The position numbers and the translations under genes were made by a program. A model generated the notes under the pieces. The model was given only the letters and a program-made list of their open reading frames with translations, was not told the DNA's origin and did not search any database. Shown here one piece after another: positions 19,394 through 28,436 of a DNA stretch of 34,339 bases; position 1 is the stretch's first letter, and every line of letters begins with the position of its first letter. The DNA lies in contig NZ_LAJX01000028.1 in the NCBI RefSeq assembly GCF_000963695.1, positions 1-34,339 of the forward strand, given 5' to 3'. The DNA comes from Methylocucumis oryzae. Lineage in GTDB: Bacteria; Pseudomonadota; Gammaproteobacteria; Methylococcales; Methylomonadaceae.

Positions 19394-19395
19394 GA

Positions 19396-19986
19396 TTATT
19401 TTTGTTTCCAGATTCCATTTGCTGTTTGATACCACCAACCTGATTGCGCGTGACTCGCCCAGCGACTCGCGAAACGTTGTTTGATTTGTTCGCTCCATTC
19501 CGGGTGGTTATTAGCATTAGCAATCGCTTGATAGAGCTTAAGCCGGTCAGCATTTTCGGCGTTAATGAGTTTGGTTAAGCTGGCTTTGTCTTTTAAGCTT
19601 AACGATGATAAGTTTCTTATGACAAGCAAACCGTCAGCTTGTAAGCCTATATTCCCTTGTTGATAATTGGGTAGTAATGAAGCAAACCGTGCTTCTAAAT
19701 CGGCGCGGATTTGCCTAATGTCTGAGCTATCCAGCGTTAAGTCAGGCTCATCGGCATAAGCGTTATTAATCACCAAACTTATGGCGCGGTCTAATAGCAA
19801 CTCTGCACTTAGCATGGCGTCTGAATTTTCCGAATGTGGTTTTTCAGCCGGTGCATTAGGTTTTAAGTCTTGAATATCTTGTATGATTTCATCGGCGGCT
19901 TTATCAGCAGCGGCAGCGGGAAAGTAAATATTAATAGTCACGCAAGCGCTGAGCAGCCCGGCGCTAAGCCAGAAAAGTTTATGCAT
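19396..19986 (-). CDS. ydbL: YdbL-like DUF1318 lipoprotein
   Basis: A 196-residue protein with a lipoprotein signal peptide (MHKLFWLSAGLLSAC, lipobox LSAC at 12-15). It then has VTINIYFPAAAADKAADEIIQDI and a DUF1318 C-terminal half ending NAENADRLKLYQAIANANNHPEW...GWWYQTANGIWKQK. E. coli YdbL is the periplasmic partner of the AsmA-like lipid-transport protein YdbH and the small lipoprotein YnbE. Here the protein is longer and lipidated, and its VTINIYF segment resembles the ITINL stretch of YnbE, so a YnbE-YdbL fusion is possible. The gene follows the YdbH-like gene after a repeat and overlaps the rlmD promoter region. Confidence 0.8.
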   Translation of the reverse strand: MHKLFWLSAGLLSACVTINIYFPAAAADKAADEIIQDIQDLKPNAPAEKPHSENSDAMLSAELLLDRAISLVINNAYADEPDLTLDSSDIRQIRADLEARFASLLPNYQQGNIGLQADGLLVIRNLSSLSLKDKASLTKLINAENADRLKLYQAIANANNHPEWSEQIKQRFASRWASHAQSGWWYQTANGIWKQK

Positions 19987-20050
19987 AGAGAGTTCCTTAA
20001 TTTGCTACCTAAGCGTTATAAGTGACCGCTCATAAATGATTTAACACTTT

Positions 20051-20162
20051 TTCATCGCTCCCACGCTCTAGCGTGGGAGCGTAGCCAGGACGCTCTGCGT
20101 CTCGTTTCACACCGCAAGAGCGGTTGCAGCGCATTCCCACGCAGAGTGTGGGAACGATGAGT
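20051..20162. repeat. Palindromic repeat element between ydbH and ydbL
   Basis: A perfect 11-bp inverted repeat CGCTCCCACGC-TCTA-GCGTGGGAGCG lies at 20056-20081, and its ends match in inverted form at 20136-20161 (TCCCAC versus GTGGGAACGATGAG). It belongs to the same family as the element at 15931-16149. It occupies most of the 223-bp gap between the two genes. Confidence 0.75.
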
Positions 20163-20209
20163 CTAAGCGCTATATGGGCGATTTTTGCTAAGAAGCGGCG
20201 GTAGCCGTT

Positions 20210-22267
20210 TTATTCGATACGAACGTCGCTAGTGGACGAAATTCGGCTGAGTCGATTTAACAAAACCGTCCAATCGACGCGTGGATTATAACCTATCACA
20301 TCGACACGTGGCAGACCGCCACCTTTTATTAAGGTATAACCGTGCCCGTTCGCTTCTACGCCCATGAGTTGGCATACGCCGTTATGTAAATAACAACCCA
20401 TACCTAGCCGTTCATAACTAAAGGTATCAAACACGTTTAAGATACTGCGTGAAATTCTGTCCGTTGCCCCGCCTCCAATTTGGGCGATGCTATTAATGGC
20501 TTTTTGGCTAATTTTATGCTCGGAGTCATCGTGTTCTGGCGTTCCCAGCCAAGCAAAAAAGCTGACTGGCTGCCAGTTTTCCAATACCAGTTCTCTTATA
20601 TGACCTGATAAGCGTCCGCTTATACTGCCGAATTGAAAATGTTGCGTGAGTTGATTTAAGTCTAGCTGTGTTATCGCTATATCAGCGTTTACGGTAGGTA
20701 AATTACCGAATAAATGCCCTGCCTTTAAATTGCTAATTGCAATATGACCATCAAACGCATCAATAGCGATGTCTCCATCTAGTGTTATGGCGTCTTCATG
20801 ATAATAAACATTAGGAATATGGCCATTAATCGTACCGGATAACGGTGCCCACTGAAAAGCGCTAGCAAGCTCATTAAGCTTTAATTGTTGTAGCTCAGCG
20901 GAAAAAGCAAGCGTGGGCTGAGTCGCGTCAGTATTAAGATGTAATCGATTAACCGCAATATAACCGCCTAAGCTGGGAATCTGAACAGCATCTGTGAGTT
21001 CAATATGGCGATTAACGCTCACTAACTTTAGACTAGCCGCATCTAACGGAAAGTGCTTGAGTACGATGCGTTGCCAGCGTAGTGATGACAATTGTTTTTG
21101 GCTTAAATCCCAGGCTAGATGACCATAAATACCGGTTATTTCGACGTCTTGTTTGGGTATATAAAAATTAACGTTATTTAATGCCGCGTTAATATGGTTG
21201 AGTTGGTTGTGTTTGACTGTTAGTGACGCGTTAACACGACCGGTTAAGTGCAGGCTGTCTAACGTTTCAGCAAGTTGAGGCGTGATATAGAGATTAGAAA
21301 AGTTTGATAAGTCTAAACTACGCAAAGATAATTTTAAGCTTTCTACCTGCCAGGTAGGCGCTAAGCTTAATGACGCTGATGCACGCGCTGATAACGCCGT
21401 ACCATGCCGATAATGGCTGTTTGAGAGCAATAATTGATGTGTTGTATCCGACCAATAGCCCGATGCGGTTAACCTGATGGGATGTTTTCCCACCTCAAAG
21501 AACCACGGATTGGCGTACACAGCGCCTTGTTGCAAGCGAGCGTGGTGTTGCCAATTCCAATTCGTCTGTTTGCGTTGGGCAGAAAAGTTAAGTTCGCTAG
21601 TAAGCTTCTCGATGGCATACGAACCGTCGCGCGTTTGAACACTAAAATTAGTCGCTTGTAGCTGTGTACTCCATGTGCTTAGACCTTTAGCATCGCCTTG
21701 TGCTTGGCAAACTCCAGTTAATTTTCCGCTGCTAGCCTCTAAAATAGTTGGTATTAGCTGATTTAACAGCGTGGCATTTAACTGTTGTATGTGTAGCTTA
21801 AATTGCCAATGTACTTGCTGTTGTGTCAGCGTTAAGCCCAGCGTCGTCCCTTTAGGTTTTAATGTGTTGACGTTGATGTCAAACGCTCCTGGTTTACTTA
21901 GCCAGTTTAACCTAGCGTGGTAAGGCTGTTGTTGAGCGCTAATGCCTTTAATATCAGCGTGTTGACAAGACTGCTGCTCTGCGAATAACAGCGCCGCGCA
22001 ATCGATAGAAAATTGGCTTGTTTTAAAGTTAAGTTCGGGCAGCGTTAATTCATCAAAAGCCGCCGTTAAATGCATACTATCAGATGATAACTCTCGGCTG
22101 GTTAGACTAAAGCCTTTAACGATTAGTGGTTTGCTGCGTAACTGCTGAATACTAAGCGAGAAATCTGCCCAGCTAGGCATAGAGTAAAAAATTGCAATCA
22201 ACCATACACTATAAATACGACAAAAACCGTCTAATCGAAGCCGTATAGACTTAATGCTGAAGGGCAT
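20210..22267 (-). CDS. ydbH: YdbH-like AsmA-family envelope lipid-transport protein
   Basis: A 685-residue protein with an N-terminal hydrophobic segment (about 14-33, YSVWLIAIFYSMPSWA) that is a signal anchor or signal peptide. A long beta-rich body of alternating short hydrophobic strands, typical of AsmA-like or YdbH proteins, follows. The C-terminus has the recognisable block INSIAQIGGGATDRI..FDTFSYERLGMGCYL. E. coli YdbH is one of the AsmA-like proteins that carry phospholipid to the outer membrane. Family assignment rests on that C-terminal block, on length and on the adjacent ydbL-like gene. The start ATG 22267 is accepted from the track of the open frame; a ribosome site is not clear. 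It diverges from the CNNM-type gene. Confidence 0.72.
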   Translation of the reverse strand: MPFSIKSIRLRLDGFCRIYSVWLIAIFYSMPSWADFSLSIQQLRSKPLIVKGFSLTSRELSSDSMHLTAAFDELTLPELNFKTSQFSIDCAALLFAEQQSCQHADIKGISAQQQPYHARLNWLSKPGAFDINVNTLKPKGTTLGLTLTQQQVHWQFKLHIQQLNATLLNQLIPTILEASSGKLTGVCQAQGDAKGLSTWSTQLQATNFSVQTRDGSYAIEKLTSELNFSAQRKQTNWNWQHHARLQQGAVYANPWFFEVGKHPIRLTASGYWSDTTHQLLLSNSHYRHGTALSARASASLSLAPTWQVESLKLSLRSLDLSNFSNLYITPQLAETLDSLHLTGRVNASLTVKHNQLNHINAALNNVNFYIPKQDVEITGIYGHLAWDLSQKQLSSLRWQRIVLKHFPLDAASLKLVSVNRHIELTDAVQIPSLGGYIAVNRLHLNTDATQPTLAFSAELQQLKLNELASAFQWAPLSGTINGHIPNVYYHEDAITLDGDIAIDAFDGHIAISNLKAGHLFGNLPTVNADIAITQLDLNQLTQHFQFGSISGRLSGHIRELVLENWQPVSFFAWLGTPEHDDSEHKISQKAINSIAQIGGGATDRISRSILNVFDTFSYERLGMGCYLHNGVCQLMGVEANGHGYTLIKGGGLPRVDVIGYNPRVDWTVLLNRLSRISSTSDVRIE

Positions 22268-22469
22268 GGATGTGGAACAAGTTATTATATTTGCTAATTT
22301 TTGGCATTCGTCGCTGACTTCTGGATTGTCGATTAAAAAGCAGCCCCAACCGTAAGGTCATTGGTCAATCTCCTCTGTTCTATTAATCATATCCCAATAA
22401 ACCAGTAATACTTGCTATTAAAAGCATAATCCATTACAAAAGGCGCTTATTCACTACTGGGTGTGTCGC

Positions 22470-23757
22470 GTGGACATTGCGCTTATCATTATTCTAATAC
22501 TCATCAATGGCTTATTTGCCATGTCTGAAATGGCATTGGTTTCTGCTAATAAAGTACGCTTGGAAAAACTCGCTAGACAAGGCCGTGCAAGCGCAGAAAC
22601 AGCCTTGCGATTGCACGAACAGCCTTCACGCTTTTTATCAACTGTGCAAGTCGGTATTACATCGGTTGGGATTTTAAGCGGCGCATTAGGGGAAAATGCG
22701 TTAACCACACCGCTAGTGGCACAGTTAAACCGCTGGCCGGAATTAACACCGTATGCCGAAAGCATTGCATTAGTGATTACTGTCAGTGTTCTGACTTATT
22801 TCTCCGTAGTCATCGGCGAGTTAGTGCCTAAACGCTTAGCGCTACAACGACCTGAGCGCATTTCTTTAGCCGTTGCTAAGCCTATGAATGGGCTCGCGTT
22901 AATAGCCAGCCCGTTGGTCTGGCTATTATCATCATCCAGCAATGTGTTATTGCGAGTATTGCGTGCGCAAAATCCACCACAAGCCACCATAACGAATGAA
23001 GAAATTAGCATTTTAATGGATATAGGCTCTGAATCTGGTGTGTTTCATGCCAGTGAACGCCGACTCGTCTCTAACGTGCTTAAGCTCGATGAGCAACGCG
23101 TTGGCGCCATTATGACGCCTAGCAAAGATATGTTTGTCATTGATTTAAACGATGATAATGACAAAATCAATGAGCTAATTGCTAACTGCCCGTATTCACG
23201 CACAATTGTTTGTCATAATGGCTTGGAAAATGTCTTAGGTATTTTGCACCGTAGCGATTTAATCAAGCTGTTAATGGCTCAGCAACTACTAGACATTTCC
23301 CGCGTCGTGCGTCCGGCGCTGTATGTACCCGACTCATTAACCTTACCTAGATTATTAGAATTTTTCCGCGAAAAAACACGGCGATTTTGCGCTAATTGTT
23401 AATGAATACGGCGAATTGGAAGGCTTAGTCACGCTTAGCGATGTGTTAAAAGCCATTATTGATGATATACCTATCTTAGACAATGATTTAGACCCTGATG
23501 TGGTTGAGCGTGAGGATGGCTCGTGGTTAGTTGATGGCGGCTTGTCGATTCAGCGCTTAAAATTGGTTACCGGCATGGAGGGACAGCTTCCAGGCGAATC
23601 GGGCAATTCGTTTAATACCGTCAGCGGCTTTATTTTGTTTTATTTAGAGAAAATTCCTCGTGTCGCCGATCACTTCACTTATGAAGAATGGTATTTTGAG
23701 GTCGTGGACATCGATGGGATGCGCATCGATAAGGTCCTCATTGCTCGCCATCACTAA
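22470..23757 (+). CDS. CNNM/CorC (HlyC) family transporter, hemolysin-like (one frame break)
   Basis: About 428 residues after frame repair. The N-terminal CNNM/DUF21 region has four membrane segments (IALIIILILINGLFAMSEMALVSANK..., STVQVGITSVGILSGALG, IALVITVSVLTYFSVVIGELVPKRLAL, LIASPLVWLLSS). A CBS pair follows (IMTPSKDMFVID ... ILHRSDLIKLL), then the CorC/HlyC C-terminal domain (REDGSWLVDGGLSIQRLK). The family exports Mg2+/Co2+ or is annotated as hemolysin-related. The frame breaks at the A6 run 23371-23376. Removing one A joins FFREKHGDFALIVNEYGELEGLVTLSDV. The start is GTG 22470 or GTG 22461; neither has a strong ribosome site. Fourteen bases separate it from the ABC ATPase. Confidence 0.88.
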
Positions 23758-23771
23758 ATCACCTTCTTTTT

Positions 23772-24470
23772 ATGTCTGCTATTGTTCAACTACACCATGT
23801 TTATAAAGCGTATACGCTAGGCGATGTAACACAACAGGTTTTAAACGATGTTAGTTTAACCATTGATAAAAGTGAATTCGTCGCGATTACAGGCCCGTCT
23901 GGCAACGGTAAATCGACGCTATTAAATTTAATCACCGGTATTGACCGCGCTAATCAAGGCGATATTGTAGTCTGTGGTCAACGCTTACAACAGTTAAGCG
24001 AAGAGCAATTATCTCGTTGGCGCGGTATTCATGTCGGCATTATTTTTCAATTTTTTCAGCTATTACCGGCATTAAGCTTATTGCAAAACATTTTATTAGC
24101 CATGGCGTTTACTAACGCCATTCCGAAAGCACAACGTAAAGCACGCGCTAAGGAATTACTGGCCTTAGTCGGTTTAGCGCACAAAGCCCATCACTTGCCT
24201 AGCCAAGTTTCAGGTGGCCAACAACAAAGAGCAGCAATTGCTAGAGCGTTAGCAAACAATCCAGAATTACTCATTGCCGATGAGCCGACCGGGAATTTAG
24301 ATGCGGCTACCGCTGATACGGTCTTTGAGTTGTTTACCCAGCTACATCAACAAGGCAAAACCATTGTTTTAGTCACGCATAACGATGCATTAGCGGCCTC
24401 GGCCTCCCGTCAAATCGTGTTTAGTACAGGCCGTCTTATTGAAAGCCACACTAAAATGGCTAATCCTTAA
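23772..24470 (+). CDS. ABC transporter ATP-binding protein (MacB/LolD type)
   Basis: A complete 232-residue ABC ATPase. It has Walker A GPSGNGKST, Q-loop IIFQFFQLLPALS, signature SGGQQQR, Walker B LLIADEPTGNLD and switch His in LVTHND. The pattern is that of the LolD/MacB/FtsE class of ATPases, which partner FtsX-type permeases. The adjacent gene is such a permease, joined by a TAATG overlap. The transported substrate cannot be inferred. The gene is intact. Confidence 0.95.
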   Translation: MSAIVQLHHVYKAYTLGDVTQQVLNDVSLTIDKSEFVAITGPSGNGKSTLLNLITGIDRANQGDIVVCGQRLQQLSEEQLSRWRGIHVGIIFQFFQLLPALSLLQNILLAMAFTNAIPKAQRKARAKELLALVGLAHKAHHLPSQVSGGQQQRAAIARALANNPELLIADEPTGNLDAATADTVFELFTQLHQQGKTIVLVTHNDALAASASRQIVFSTGRLIESHTKMANP

Positions 24471-25818
24471 TGTTATTCACTAAAATCCGTACCGATTTAT
24501 CGGCACATCCCACCCGAACCTGGCTAGCGATTTTCAGTATGGCTATGGGCTTGTTTACGCTGTTAAGCTTAGTTGGCATGATGGATTTGCAGTTACAACA
24601 CATGGATGCGACACATCAACAGTCTCGGCCTGCCGTTATACAATTCATTCTGCGCGGTGAAATTGATGCCACCGGGATTAATACGCTAACAGCAATGCCC
24701 GACATAGCGGGTATAGATTTTTTTAGTCAAACCACTGTGCGCTACCGATTGAACACAGAAAGTCCCTGGCAAACCGCTATTGTCATCATGCGTCCAGATT
24801 ACCTACAGCAAAAATATGATAGGTTAAACTTAAGCGCGGGTAGCTGGCCTACAGCGGATACTGTTGCGTTAGAGCAGTTATCAGCTAAGCACTTACAACA
24901 AGGTATTGGCGATTCGCTTGAGCTAGATACTCAACAAGGCATTCGTAGGTTTACTGTTTCAGGCATTATCCGCCACCCTTTTGTTAAACCGCCTGGTTTT
25001 GGCGGTCCAATTCATTTTTTTATTAGCGCTGCACAAGCCCAGTTATGGGATTTAAAACCTGATGCTTTCCGGCAGATACTCGTACAAACAACAACACCTG
25101 AAGATAGTGGGCATAATCGTGCTATTGCCGCTAACCTGCGTTTAAAACTGGGCGAACTAGGCATTCCCGTCGCTGCGACATTAATGCAAGATCCTAAACA
25201 TCACTGGGGACGGCCTTTTTTTCAAGGCTTGCATTGGGTATTGCATATTATGGCGTGGTCAGCGTTAGCATTAAGCGCGGTATTAATTGTTAACACAGTA
25301 AACACCACACTTAACGAACATGCGTATCAAATCGGTATTATGAAAGCGCTAGGCGCTAAACGGGGGGGTTAATGGCGATTTACATCGGTGAAATCATTGT
25401 TATCGCGGTTATCGCTTTATGTTTAGCGGTACCTTCAGGCTTGGCCACCGCTTATTACAGCAGTGCTTGGCTTTTAGCGTTATTTAATTGCGCAGTGACG
25501 AACTTTGACTATTCTGAACGCGCATTATTATTGACGCTTGCTGGAGGCTTGCTGATACCGATAGCGTCAGCATTGCTGCCCATTTATCGTAGTGTCGCTA
25601 TGCCTGTGCGGGTAGCGTTAGCCAGTTATGGTTTAGGCGCTGATTATGCTACACCGGGTGTGCCAAGCAAAGTAGAGCGTTTTATCAGTCAACGGCTGCC
25701 TACACCTTATGCTTTAGTATTAATCCCGTTACTGCATAAAAAAGCAAAATGCTTAAGCGCACAGCTTGTATTAATCCTAACCGGCATCATGTTTATCGTC
25801 ATTATGAGCTTGGCATGA
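24470..25818 (+). CDS. FtsX-type ABC permease, C-terminal half missing (one frame break)
   Basis: About 449 residues after repair of one break. It has an N-terminal membrane segment (TWLAIFSMAMGLFTLLSLVGMM), a periplasmic domain, and the three-segment FtsX membrane bundle (LHIMAWSALALSAVLIVNTVNTTLNEHAYQIGIMKALGAKRGGLMAIYIGEIIVIAVIALCL is broken at 25362-25368, where one G is missing). Related permeases of this type often continue for several hundred more residues with a second domain. Here the frame stops at 25818 just after KKAKCLSAQLVLILTGIMFIVIMSLA, where the second membrane bundle would begin. No frame downstream continues it, and the DUF2490 gene begins 58 bp later. I regard it as genuinely truncated, possibly non-functional. 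Confidence 0.75.
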
Positions 25819-25876
25819 TTCGACTGAAGTTTACCTTAGCTAATTCATATAACCTAATTCAGCGCGGACACTTTTA

Positions 25877-26482
25877 TTAAAACGTCCAGCCTAATCCAGC
25901 AAAAGCGCGGTTTTGGTCAAAACCAGAATCACCACCATACTTCGTGGTATTTAACCGGATAAAAAACTCATCCCAAGCGATTAGACTTAAGCGAGGCTCA
26001 ATGGCTAAAGGATGCATGAAGCGCAGCATTTGTCTAGGTCTATAGCGCTCGTCATCGCCTTCTAAGAAGTTGACTTCGACTAAGGTTCTAAACATCAATG
26101 TACCCCAGGACGTAGGCAGCACATAACGGAATCCTGGCCATATATCTTGTTGAGATAGATAAGGTTTTCCTAAATTTTCGGTTGGCAGCCACGTATAACC
26201 AGCCCACACTGTGGCTCTATCACTTAACGAATATCCCACCGCCACGCGCGCCATGCCTTGATACCAATGACTAAAATCTCGGTCGTAACGCGATTGACCC
26301 TCTAACCAAATACGCGCATTCGCTAAGTCAGGTGAAATGGCTTTCAAACTGCCTTCTGCCATTAATTGCAGCCAACTGCCAGAGTCTTGAAACACATCAT
26401 CTACTGCTTTTGCCGTTAACGGTAAGCTAGTTATGATGGAACAAGAAACAACTGCTAATGCTTTTAATACTGTTTTCTTCAT
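25877..26482 (-). CDS. DUF2490 family outer-membrane beta-barrel-like protein
   Basis: A 201-residue secreted protein. Residues 1-26 are a signal peptide (MKKTVLKALAVVSCSIITSLPLTAKA). The rest is rich in alternating aromatic and polar strands with a C-terminal Phe (FAGLGWTF), as in small outer-membrane barrels. The blocks RPRQMLRFMHPLAIEPRLSLIAWDEFFIRLN and DQNRAFAGLG match DUF2490. It lies 66 bp downstream of dabB in the same direction, so it is probably the last gene of the inorganic carbon operon. What it transports or binds is unknown; a porin-like role is inference. Confidence 0.8.
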   Translation of the reverse strand: MKKTVLKALAVVSCSIITSLPLTAKAVDDVFQDSGSWLQLMAEGSLKAISPDLANARIWLEGQSRYDRDFSHWYQGMARVAVGYSLSDRATVWAGYTWLPTENLGKPYLSQQDIWPGFRYVLPTSWGTLMFRTLVEVNFLEGDDERYRPRQMLRFMHPLAIEPRLSLIAWDEFFIRLNTTKYGGDSGFDQNRAFAGLGWTF

Positions 26483-26548
26483 TCAACTATTTCCTTAAAG
26501 TGTTTGGGCTTGTGTCGAGTTACGCTTACGCTAACCCGACCTACCCGT

Positions 26549-28436
26549 TTAGCCAATGGCTTGGCTTCGTATTCCACTGATTTCTAACGGCTTACCCATG
26601 CAAACGCGCAAATATACGCGCGCTATCGCAATACCATTTAACACAAAACTGACAGCGATTAACCCAGCTATCCAAGCAAATTGATGACTCGCATGGTATA
26701 ACAACAAATCTTCACCAATAAAAGCTGGGGTAATAGGAAAGCCTGCTAAACCTAAAAAACTGACTAATAACCCAAACGCTCGCACAGGGCGAATTTCTGC
26801 TAACGCTCTATAGGCAAACGGCGCATCACGATAATTTTCCGGATTAGGCAAACGTAACAACAGCCAATAACCTATTAACCAAGACGGTACAATGCCACTT
26901 AAAAATAATAACACATCGACCAATACGCCAGGCTGTAGCAGCCAAACGGCGAAAGCCGCCGATAAACTGCTTAATGCAACGGCATGCCACGTCCATAAAA
27001 ACTGTTTTTGGCTAAACGCGCTTAATGAAGCCAACACCATGATAACCACGGCAGGAATCGCATAAATGGCAGACGAAGCCCAACCCAGTTGCACTAACAG
27101 CGGCCAAGGTAATATCAACAGCATCACTAAACTTAAGCGATAACGCGTGGTTAAGGCATTAAACCCTGCCCCAAAGCGCTTTAACGGCGACCAAAACACA
27201 GCGCGCACGATTAACTCCAAATTACCTTCTTGCAGCGCAAACACATACAACGTATTTTGCAAAACCCCCGGTAAGGTATCGCGTATCGACACCGGTAAAC
27301 GTTTACGCATGGCTGGAAGCGCTAAGCTGTTATCGGTATCGATAGCACCCTCTATTCGCAACATGTGGGCAACTATCGAAGGCGACACTAATAATTGATA
27401 ACAGCGCAAGAACGCATTGCCTAAAAAATGCAGTAACACTAAATTTTCCAAGCCTAAAGCCAATTCCATAAACATTAAGCCCACTTGCGTAATCGAAGCA
27501 TAAGCAACTTGACCTTTAATATTCGATTGTGTTTTTTCCGCCATGCTGGCGATAACGACTGTTAACAAACCTATCGAAAACAATGACGCTTGCGTCACCA
27601 AGTGATAACTCCAAATCGGCGTTGTTCTTAACAATAAGAACACACCTAAATGCACCGATAATGCCCCATAGAAAATTGCACTCGATGGCGTAGGGCCTTC
27701 CATAGCTCTAGGTAACCAAAAACAAAAAGGAAATTGCGCCGACTTGCCACAGGCTGCTGTGAAAATTAATACTGACATTAACCATAACGCTGCTAAGCTT
27801 GCCGGAGAAGTACTGTTGTCTTTAAACAATACCGCTAATTGGCTGAAATGGTCGCTTTCATGAAACAGTAAATGGCTCATCCAAGCGCCTAATAACAAAC
27901 CAATATCGCAAAAACGGTACACGGTATAAGCCCTTAACGCATTGCGCACCGGTTGAACGCGATGGCGATAAAAAGCAATTAATAAAAACGACGATACGCC
28001 AATGATTTCCCAACCCGCAAATAACATATCAATCGAACCTGACAACACGACGATATTAAGGCCCAGGGCAAAGCCGAAAATGGTGATAAAAAAGCGTTTA
28101 TAACCATATTCTCTATGCAAATAATGTCGGCAATAACGCACTATCACGGAAAACACCACCCAAATCGCAAATAAATAACGTCGCCCCTATTTTGTCTAAA
28201 TAAAACAAAACCGGTAATCGGTAATTACCATGCTCATACAGCGTAAACCATTCAAATTCGTAGGCTGGAAAACCCTGCCAAGCCCAAATACCTAATAAAC
28301 AGGCAATGGCCAAACCCATCGCATGGGTCACCCAAAAACTTAAACGTGCAATCTTATGCTCATCCGAGCCGAACAACGTAATAAGCAAAATACCGACTAA
28401 AGGCAGTAACTGGCAACTGATTAATAACGCATTCAT
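26549..28436 (-). CDS. dabB: Inorganic carbon transporter subunit DabB, NuoL/MrpA-like (one frame break)
   Basis: About 628 residues after frame repair, polytopic, related to the antiporter-like subunits of complex I. DabB is the membrane partner that couples a cation gradient to CO2 hydration by DabA. Visible blocks are FAGWEIIGVSSFLLIAFYRHR, KSAQFPFCFWLPRAMEGPTPSSAIFYGALSVHLG, and multiple membrane segments. The break near 28169-28175 has one extra base (LDKIGATLF ... AIWVVFSVIVRY). The start ATG 28436 overlaps the dabA stop by ATGA, so the two are translationally coupled. The protein diverges from NuoL in its N- and C-termini, as DabB does. Confidence 0.87.
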
